Shown one piece after another: positions 6,283 to 11,808 of a DNA stretch of 11,808 nucleotides (positions are counted from its first letter, which is position 1; each line of letters begins with the position of its first letter). The notes beneath the pieces were generated by a model. That model worked only from the letters and a program-made list of their open reading frames with translations. It made no database searches and had not been told where the DNA came from. Source of the DNA: Ktedonobacterales bacterium. Lineage in GTDB: Bacteria; Chloroflexota; Ktedonobacteria; Ktedonobacterales; JADMIN01. Where the stretch lies: NCBI GenBank assembly GCA_025450405.1, contig JANWHL010000227.1, positions 1-11,808 of the forward strand. The letters run 5' to 3'. Made by a program: the position numbers and the translations under genes.

Positions 6283-6780
6283 ATGCCCATGCCCACGCCC
6301 CCCGGCCCCGGCGAGGAGCCCACAGACGAGCGCACGCTCTTCGGCTACCACTTTCGCCGCCTCACCGGCTGGTACATTGAGGCGCTGGATGCGCTTCCCG
6401 CTGACGTCTACACCTGGCAGCCGCCGCTACCGAGCGCGAACACCTTGGCCGCGATCCTCAGCCACGCCGTCTCGTCGGCGGAGTGGTGGGTGCTCAGCTG
6501 CGTGGGGAACGCGCCGCTGGAGCGCGATCGCGACGCCGAATTCGCCGCGGCGCATGATTGGCCCGCCATGCGCTCGCGCTTGCGCCAGTGGCTCGCCGAC
6601 GCTGAGGCCCTCCTCGCTTCCATGGCACCCGCGGACTTCGCCGCCATCAGCCGCCACCCGGCGGGGAACCGTATGAAGCGGCGCTGTCTGGCACATACTG
6701 TCGAGCATCTCGGCCTGCATCTGGGGCACGTGGAAATCACCATCGATTGGTACCGCGCGAGCCACTCCGAGCACGCGTAG
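6283..6780 (+). CDS. DinB-superfamily four-helix-bundle protein
   Basis: 165 residues, typical of DinB/YfiT proteins. Motifs for the metal site are LSHAVSSAEWW (59-69, His61) and LAHTVEHLGLHLGHVEIT (136-153, with His142, His146 and His149). H61 with H-x3-H matches the three-histidine metal site of the superfamily. The first helix carries FGYHFRRLTGWYIEALDALPADVYTWQP, as usual. The superfamily includes thiol-dependent enzymes, among them bacillithiol transferases and mycothiol-dependent maleylpyruvate isomerase. The start lies 2 nt after the hydrolase stop, with GGAGGAG 8 nt upstream and inside the hydrolase gene, so the two are certainly one transcript unit. That link makes a thiol-dependent cis-trans isomerase feeding the hydrolase an attractive guess. 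The sequence alone cannot separate this from other DinB thiol transferases. Confidence 0.82.
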   Translation: MPMPTPPGPGEEPTDERTLFGYHFRRLTGWYIEALDALPADVYTWQPPLPSANTLAAILSHAVSSAEWWVLSCVGNAPLERDRDAEFAAAHDWPAMRSRLRQWLADAEALLASMAPADFAAISRHPAGNRMKRRCLAHTVEHLGLHLGHVEITIDWYRASHSEHA

Positions 6781-6805
6781 GCGTCATGGTGGGCGCGACG
6801 CGCGG

Positions 6806-6833
6806 TTGACCTTCCCCGCCGGTCTGCTATACT
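6806..6833 (+). promoter_or_regulatory. Promoter of the Ser/Thr kinase gene
   Basis: TTGACC (6806-6811) is followed after 16 bp by TATACT (6828-6833). TGC directly precedes the -10, so this is both a -35/-10 promoter and an extended -10. Transcription would start near 6840, giving a leader of about 28 nt. It separates the kinase from the upstream hydrolase-DinB unit. Confidence 0.72.
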
Positions 6834-6867
6834 GCTCACCACTGGGATATACGGATGGGAGCGTCGC

Positions 6868-8700
6868 ATGGCGGACTTGACGGGTCGGGAGATCGGCGGT
6901 TGTCGTCTCATCCGACCGATCGCGCGGGGAGGCATGGGCGAGGTCTACCTGGGCGAGCAGGTTCGTTTGGGGAACCGCCCGGTCGCGGTCAAAGTTGTGC
7001 GGCTCGACGACGGAACGCTGACCCCCGAAATGGCCGCCGAGGTGGAACGCCGCTTTGTGCACGAAGCCGCGCTCCTGGGATCATTCTCCCACCCCAACAT
7101 CCTGCCCGTGCACGACGCGGGCGTTGAGGATGGTCTGCTGTATCTGGTCATGGACTACGTGCCGGATGGGTCACTGGCCGAGGCCATTCGGCCTGGTCCC
7201 GCACGCAAGCTGGCCCTCCCACTCGATCTCGCACTGGCTACTGACTTCGTGAGCCAGATCGCGTCGGCCCTGCAATACACCCACGACCACGGCGTGGTGC
7301 ATCGCGATGTCAAACCCGGCAACGTCCTCATGCGCAAAACGGAGGATGGCCGCTGGACGCTCCTCCTCGCCGATTTTGGGGTCGCTCGTGCCGCCGCCGA
7401 GGCTGGCCAGCGGACGCCGCCCACCGGCACCTATCTGTTCATGGCGCCAGAGCAGTTCGAAGGCACCTTCGCCCCCGCCAGCGACCAATACGCGCTGGCC
7501 CTGGTCGCATACCTCCTGTGCGCTGGCCACCCGCCCTTCGAAGGCGACCTGGCCGCCGTGACGCGGGCGCAATTGCATGATCCGCCGCCCTCCCTGCGCG
7601 CCGCCAATCCCACTATCGCGCCCGCCCTGGAGGCCGTCATTCAGCGTGGCCTTGCCAAGTCGCCCGGCGGCCGCTATCCCTCGGTCGCGGCCTTCGCGCA
7701 GTCGTTCCGCGCGGCAACCAACGCTGGCGACGCGCTCGTACCTGGCGATGATCCCGAGCACCGCGCGCCATCCAGGCGACGCTCGCGGCCACCGCGCTGG
7801 ACACCGCCGACCATCACGCCGGCGCCCAAGGGCCGATCCGGGCTGGGGCGCGCGTGGATCGCCATTGTCGCCGCGATCGTCCTGCTGGGTGGGGCGCTGG
7901 GCGGCGCGGGGCTGCTGCGTCAACACACGGAGCAGGCGCATGTCCAGGCGACACAAACGACCCAGGCCAGCGCGCACGCCGCCGCCACGGCCGCCGCCAA
8001 TGCGACGGCGACCGCGACAGTCGCTCCCGCCGCCACGGCGACCGCCGCCGCGCTGATCCCCACCGCGACCGCGACGGCGGACATCGGAACGTCGGTGACG
8101 TCGCCACCCCCGGCCCCAGGAGGGGTGGGGCCGATCGTCTTCGCGGACGTGGCGCCGACTTGCCACAACGGCAGCGCGCTGTACCCAACCTGGACCGTCG
8201 ACAACAACACAACGGCCACGTGTCCCACCACCGGCGGCGTGGAGTTGAAGGCGACTTCGACGACCACACTCGGCTGCATCGAGCAGCGCGCGGCCCTGCC
8301 CAAAGACCTGTACGTGAGCGTCCTGGTCACCCCGCTGAACGGCGGCGCGGTCATCGGCTTCCGCCAGAGCGCGCTAAGCTCGGGCGGTAACACATACACC
8401 GGCATCGGCTACGTGTACAAAGTGGACCGCACCCAGGCGGCATATGGCCTGTTTCGCGTCGATTCAGCCACCGACGTCAACACGCTGACTTCGGGCTCGC
8501 TAGGCACCACACCAGGAGCCGAGTTTGCCATGGAGACCATCGCCGGCGGCCGGGTCATTGATGTGTATGTGAACGGCCAGCCGATTGCGAACGCGACTGA
8601 CGGACGCTATCGGTCGGGCTGGGTGAGCCTCTGCACCGATGGCGACGTGGTATTTCAGGATGTTCAGGTCGCCGGAGTCACGGTACCCGCGACGAGATGA
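6868..8700 (+). CDS. PknB-type transmembrane Ser/Thr protein kinase with ectodomain
   Basis: 610 residues. The kinase domain (about 13-280) is complete: glycine loop ARGGMGEVYLG (19-29), VAVK with Lys42, Glu66 in the C-helix, catalytic HRDVKPGN (145-152), DFG (169-171), an activation loop with Thr183, Thr186 and Thr188, and APEQ (193-196). A basic Arg/Pro linker (296-328) leads to one membrane helix (about 329-350). Outside the cell lie an Ala/Thr-rich stalk (353-405) and a beta-rich domain (about 420-605) with segments such as YVSVLVTPL, GIGYVYKVD, VIDVYVNG and SGWVSLCTDGDVVFQDV. These resemble LamG/concanavalin-like jelly-roll sensors. Four cysteines in the ectodomain (432, 452, 470, 589) could form two disulfides. 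There are no PASTA repeats, so the ligand is unlikely to be muropeptide by the usual route and is unknown. The ATG at 6868 has GGGAG 6 nt upstream. The gene is convergent with ychF, 14 bp apart. Confidence 0.93.
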   Translation: MADLTGREIGGCRLIRPIARGGMGEVYLGEQVRLGNRPVAVKVVRLDDGTLTPEMAAEVERRFVHEAALLGSFSHPNILPVHDAGVEDGLLYLVMDYVPDGSLAEAIRPGPARKLALPLDLALATDFVSQIASALQYTHDHGVVHRDVKPGNVLMRKTEDGRWTLLLADFGVARAAAEAGQRTPPTGTYLFMAPEQFEGTFAPASDQYALALVAYLLCAGHPPFEGDLAAVTRAQLHDPPPSLRAANPTIAPALEAVIQRGLAKSPGGRYPSVAAFAQSFRAATNAGDALVPGDDPEHRAPSRRRSRPPRWTPPTITPAPKGRSGLGRAWIAIVAAIVLLGGALGGAGLLRQHTEQAHVQATQTTQASAHAAATAAANATATATVAPAATATAAALIPTATATADIGTSVTSPPPAPGGVGPIVFADVAPTCHNGSALYPTWTVDNNTTATCPTTGGVELKATSTTTLGCIEQRAALPKDLYVSVLVTPLNGGAVIGFRQSALSSGGNTYTGIGYVYKVDRTQAAYGLFRVDSATDVNTLTSGSLGTTPGAEFAMETIAGGRVIDVYVNGQPIANATDGRYRSGWVSLCTDGDVVFQDVQVAGVTVPATR

Positions 8701-8714
8701 CGACCAGCGCCTCA

Positions 8715-9884
8715 TCAGCGGCTGACGTTGAATCGAAACTCGATGATGTCGCCGTCGCGCACAACGTAGTCCTTGCCCTCGAGGCGCACCTGCCCGTGTT
8801 CGCGGGCAATTTTCATGGATCCCCCAACGGCCATCAAGTCGTCGTAGCGCACCACCTCGGCGCGGATGAAGCCGCGCTCGAAGTCGGTGTGGATCTTGCC
8901 GGCGGCCGTGGGCGCTTTCGAGCCGCTCGTCACCGTCCACGCCCGGACCTCATCCTCGCCGGCGGTCAGGAACGAAATCAGACTCAGCAGCCGGTACCCC
9001 GCCTGAATCACGCGGTCGGTCCCAAGGCGGGGCAGTCCAAGGGCTTCGAGGTATTCGCCGGCGTCATCGGGGGAGAGATCGCGCAATTCCGCCTCGAGCC
9101 GGGCCGACACCGCGACGATCTCCGCGCCCTCACCATGAGCCCGATCAGTCAGACGCGCGACACGGCCCTGCTCACCCGCGCGTGTCTCAGCGCGTGGTCC
9201 TCCCGCCTGCATGGCGTCGATCAGCTCGGCCGCTGAAGCCAGCACATCCTCGCTGACATTAGCTACATAGAGACGCGGTTTCATCGTCAATAGAAAGAGC
9301 TCATCCAGCACCGCCGCGTCGGCGGATTCGAGCGCGAGCTCTGAGGTCGAGCGTCCCTCGTTGAGGTGATCACGCACGCGCCGGAGAACGTCTAGCTCCA
9401 CGAGGAGTTTTTTGTCGCCCGTCTTCGCCTTTCGCGTGGTCGCATCGATCCGCTTGTCAACCGTCGCCAGATCGGTGAGCGCGAGCTCGGCCATCAGCTC
9501 ATCCAGGTCCCGAACCGGATCGATCCCGCCGGCCGGCGTGGGCACCTGCTCATTCGTAAAGCAGCGCAGCACAATAGCCAGGGCATCGGCGTTGCGAATG
9601 TGGCCGAGAAACTCTGCGCTCAATCCCTGGCGGTGCGCGACCTCGGTCGCCTGGCCAATGCCCGCGACATCCACGAACTCGACGCTCGTTGGCGTGACCT
9701 TCTTGGGATGGTAAATCTCGGCCAAACGGTCCAATCGGGCATCGGGAACGGCCACCACCGCCCGGTTCGCCTGTACGGTGCTCGTGGGGTATCCGCTCAC
9801 CTGCGCGCCAGCGCTGGTCAACGCATTGAACAATGACGTCTTGCCCGCCTGCGGCAGGCCGATGATGCCAACGGTGAGTGCCAT
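8715..9884 (-). CDS. ychF: YchF/Obg-like P-loop ATPase (divergent)
   Basis: 389 residues, slightly longer than the usual 363. The P-loop is GLPQAGKTSLFNALT (9-23) where the common form is GLPNVGKST. Switch II is VEFVDVAGIG (68-77). The position normally holding the GTPase NKxD motif has NVSE (209-212), the mark of the ATP-preferring YchF subfamily. A coiled-coil region lies at about 125-200. The C-terminal TGS domain (about 302-387) has SLISFLTAGEDEVRAWTV, KIHTDFERGFIRAEVV and YVVRDGDIIEFRFN. YchF binds ribosomes and is linked to stress responses and translation control. The segment 228-254 is longer than usual and rich in Gly, Arg and Glu. The ATG at 9884 is set by homology to the family N-terminus (MALTVGIIG). 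Its ribosome site is weak (AGCGAG 4 nt away). A longer in-frame start at 10067 lies upstream of the predicted promoter and is rejected. Confidence 0.93.
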   Translation of the reverse strand: MALTVGIIGLPQAGKTSLFNALTSAGAQVSGYPTSTVQANRAVVAVPDARLDRLAEIYHPKKVTPTSVEFVDVAGIGQATEVAHRQGLSAEFLGHIRNADALAIVLRCFTNEQVPTPAGGIDPVRDLDELMAELALTDLATVDKRIDATTRKAKTGDKKLLVELDVLRRVRDHLNEGRSTSELALESADAAVLDELFLLTMKPRLYVANVSEDVLASAAELIDAMQAGGPRAETRAGEQGRVARLTDRAHGEGAEIVAVSARLEAELRDLSPDDAGEYLEALGLPRLGTDRVIQAGYRLLSLISFLTAGEDEVRAWTVTSGSKAPTAAGKIHTDFERGFIRAEVVRYDDLMAVGGSMKIAREHGQVRLEGKDYVVRDGDIIEFRFNVSR

Positions 9885-9992
9885 TGCGCTCGCTTTGCTC
9901 CATGGTGCGCCGGTGCTGGCGGAAACGTACGCCGCCGGCTCTGAGGCGTCCTCCGGCGCGTGTGAAGCGGACATGCTCGCGCGCGCCGCCGG

Positions 9993-10001
9993 AGTATACC
10001 A
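9993..10001 (-). promoter_or_regulatory. Extended -10 promoter of ychF
   Basis: The minus strand reads TGG followed by TATACT, a TGN extended -10, with no clear -35. Transcription would start near 9986, leaving a leader of about 100 nt. It lies downstream of the mraY stop, so ychF can be expressed on its own. Confidence 0.55.
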
Positions 10002-10084
10002 CGCTCGCGCGTCCCAAGCGCGACACGTCATTCGCCGCCGCACGCCGGACGAACGGCTGATGATCACGTCCCGCGGTTCGCGCC

Positions 10085-11808
10085 TTAGCGCCCGGCCGGC
10101 GGCGGACTCCCCGCGAACGGCGGCTCGGTGGGATCATCCGCGCCTGTCCCACCAGGTTCCGAGTCGGGGCGGGGTGGATGCTCGCCCGCGGACGCGGCGG
10201 CCCACCCCGCGACACTCCAGAGGGGAGGTGGGGCACTGTCCGACGCTGAGATGTCATCCGGATTTACTGGGTAGAGCCGCGTGGGCCGCAAATGCGTATC
10301 CGCTGGCCACGGCGCCCCGAATCCGCCGTGGGCCGCTGGTGAGGCGGGCCGGGTCGTCGGCGCTGGGGCCGGCGGTGGGTCGTCCACCAGCGCGCCCATC
10401 CGTGGCGCTTCGCCATACCCAGCCGGTAGCTCGCCATACCTCGGCGGCACATCTTGCACACCCACACCACTCATACCATGGAACGCGGGCGGCGTTGTGG
10501 ATGGCGCTGGCTGCTCGCCTGGCGCAGAGTACGCAGTGGCTGAATCTGGCCAGCCCGGCGACTTCCGCCAGTCGCGCGCATCCACTGACGCGCCCGCGAT
10601 CGCGTCGTCGCTCCCATCGTCGCTCGCGTCCGTTGGCCAGCTCCGCGGGCTCTGTCGATTCGCCACGCCTGGCGGCGCGCCCCATGCCCCCGCACCGAAT
10701 CCGGAATCAGGATCTTCGTCGCGCCCCCCGCTTCGCGGCTCACCGGTGACTTCCGCGTCGAGATGCGCCCGCGCGACCAATTCGTCCAGCATCGCCTTGA
10801 TGTCCGGCCGCACCTGCAAATTGCCCGACGGGATCCGTTCCCAGATTCGCCGCGCGTCGCGGAAGTTGCCCGCCCGGTAGCAGTAATAGCCCAGTGTGGC
10901 TCGCGCGTCGAAGACGCTCATGCGTTGCCACAGGCCGAGTCGCTCGGCCGGGCTGGCCAGGACCTCATCACTCACGTCTACGACATCGCGGCACGAGTGG
11001 AGCGGGCGGCCAAACAGCCGGTAGGGGAAGCCGTAGAAGAGGCCCAGCCGGGGCGGCATGGTCGCAGCCTCGCCCACCCGGCGTACGGGTCCGATGAAGA
11101 ATCCGCGCGTCCACGGACCTGTCTGCCAAACGATCAGGATCACCGCCAGCGCCACCAGGCGGGCGAGATAGCGCTCCCACGTGAACGGTGAAATGGTGCT
11201 GGCGATCCCCAGCAAACCCAGCCCGGCGCCCAGTGTCCACGCTGCGTAGACCAGGCGCTTGCGGTCGAAGTCGAGCAGATCGTAATGGTGATGCATCGGC
11301 GTCCCGAGGAAAGGTACCGGGAATTCCGTATGCGGAAATGTCTTCTCGGCGGCGAAGCGCGGCAGCGCGAGGTAGCGACGGAAGAACTTGACGAGAATAC
11401 GCGCGGAGATGACCGCGGACACCCCTTCGAGCACGAAGACTCCGCCGACGAAGAGCAGCAACGATTCAAGGCGCATGAACAGCGCTGCGAGCGCCAGCAA
11501 CCCGCCGAGCGCGAGTGAGCCGGTGTCGCCCATGATCAGGCGCGCGCGCCGCTTGCCCTGCCCCTGAGCGCGGCCCTTCCAGGATGACGGCCAGTTGAAC
11601 GGCAGATAGCCGATCAGCGCGCCTACCATCGTCAGGAGAATTAGCGAGGTTGGCCAAACCAGTTGGGTGCTCTCGCTCAGTGCGATCACGGCGAACGACA
11701 GTGCCGCGCTGAGCAGCGTGCCGCCGGCGAGGCCATCCAGGCCATCGGTGAAATCAACCGCCAGGGAGGTCGTCGTCGTCACGAGAATCGCGATCAAGAT
11801 GAAGAAGA
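10085..11808 (-). CDS. mraY: MraY-like phospho-MurNAc-pentapeptide transferase with long C-terminal extension (N-terminus off window)
   Basis: 573 codons are visible and the frame is open to the right edge, so the N-terminal membrane half, including the first aspartate motif, is missing. Numbering from the first full codon, motifs are VDFTDGLDGLAGG (17-29), LIMGDTGSLALGG (90-102) and PFLGTPMHHHYDLL (165-178). The MHHH triplet is typical of MraY and not of WecA/TagO, so the reaction should be transfer of phospho-MurNAc-pentapeptide to undecaprenyl phosphate (lipid I synthesis). Differences from ordinary MraY: Asp replaces the usual Asn in NxTDGLDG; a basic insertion of about 15 residues (SWKGRAQGQGKRRAR) precedes MGDTGS; an extra hydrophobic segment (about 213-228) follows the last usual helix; and a tail of about 340 residues follows. 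The tail has a TPR-like helical stretch (about 300-345, LGYYCYRAGNFRDARRIWERIP) and then a disordered Pro/Asp/Ala-rich region. The extra helix would place the tail in the cytoplasm, which is inference. Confidence 0.85.
   Translation of the reverse strand, partial: FFILIAILVTTTTSLAVDFTDGLDGLAGGTLLSAALSFAVIALSESTQLVWPTSLILLTMVGALIGYLPFNWPSSWKGRAQGQGKRRARLIMGDTGSLALGGLLALAALFMRLESLLLFVGGVFVLEGVSAVISARILVKFFRRYLALPRFAAEKTFPHTEFPVPFLGTPMHHHYDLLDFDRKRLVYAAWTLGAGLGLLGIASTISPFTWERYLARLVALAVILIVWQTGPWTRGFFIGPVRRVGEAATMPPRLGLFYGFPYRLFGRPLHSCRDVVDVSDEVLASPAERLGLWQRMSVFDARATLGYYCYRAGNFRDARRIWERIPSGNLQVRPDIKAMLDELVARAHLDAEVTGEPRSGGRDEDPDSGFGAGAWGAPPGVANRQSPRSWPTDASDDGSDDAIAGASVDARDWRKSPGWPDSATAYSAPGEQPAPSTTPPAFHGMSGVGVQDVPPRYGELPAGYGEAPRMGALVDDPPPAPAPTTRPASPAAHGGFGAPWPADTHLRPTRLYPVNPDDISASDSAPPPLWSVAGWAAASAGEHPPRPDSEPGGTGADDPTEPPFAGSPPPAGR

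Noticed and set aside
7171..8166. 331-codon open frame antisense to the kinase gene
   Set aside because: The kinase frame carries all catalytic motifs; the antisense product is an Arg/Gly-rich composition artefact.
8701..8720. Palindrome TCAGCGGCTGA at the convergent kinase/ychF ends as a terminator
   Set aside because: The stem is 4 bp, overlaps the ychF stop codon and has no U-tract.
10085..10300. Resemblance of the MraY tail (DISASDSAPPPLWSV) to the LPxW motif of the zinc-ribbon protein
   Set aside because: The order is PPLW rather than LPxW and it occurs once in a Pro-rich region, so chance is the better explanation.
9778..10749. 323-codon plus-strand frame across the ychF start and mraY tail
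   Set aside because: It is antisense to two supported genes and has no ribosome site or recognisable motif.

Overview
This is a high-GC bacterial window with eight complete protein genes and two partial ones cut by the window edges. I see no tRNA, rRNA, CRISPR array, insertion sequence or phage gene. The gene content fits a Chloroflexota-like bacterium, although no gene here proves the phylum. It includes a zinc-ribbon protein with a long Pro/Gly-rich repeat region, a glutamate-mutase-L-type ATPase, a PknB-type kinase with an Ala/Thr linker and ectodomain, a divergent YchF and an unusual MraY. Most genes are compact, with Shine-Dalgarno sites 5-8 nt from their starts.

Layout from left to right. 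(1) On the minus strand, a zinc-ribbon protein (284-2368) with ten copies of an LPxW motif lies upstream of a MutL-family ATPase gene that leaves the window at base 1. A well-formed promoter (2529-2557) precedes the zinc-ribbon gene. (2) On the plus strand, a DUF92 membrane protein (2746-3603) is divergent from that pair. (3) On the minus strand, a ParA/MinD-type ATPase (4146-5009) overlaps by 14 nt a small helical protein of unknown function (3656-4159). (4) On the plus strand, divergent from parA, a fumarylacetoacetase-like hydrolase (5258-6280) is followed after 2 nt by a DinB-superfamily protein (6283-6780). Together they look like a two-gene catabolic unit. (5) On the plus strand, a transmembrane Ser/Thr kinase (6868-8700) has its own promoter. 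(6) On the minus strand lie ychF (8715-9884), with its own promoter, and upstream of it a mraY gene (10085 to the right edge). The mraY product carries a tail of about 340 residues not found in ordinary MraY.

The genes do not form one pathway. Two links are strong enough to interpret. The hydrolase-DinB pair may carry out the thiol-dependent isomerase and hydrolase steps of gentisate or homogentisate breakdown. The parA-small protein pair may be a positioning or segregation module without a classical ParB. Four of the five promoters I could find share a TGN extended -10 element (TGNTATACT or TGATACACT). The less described items are the LPxW repeat protein, the MraY with an extra membrane segment, a basic insertion and a long tail, and the ParA-coupled helical protein.
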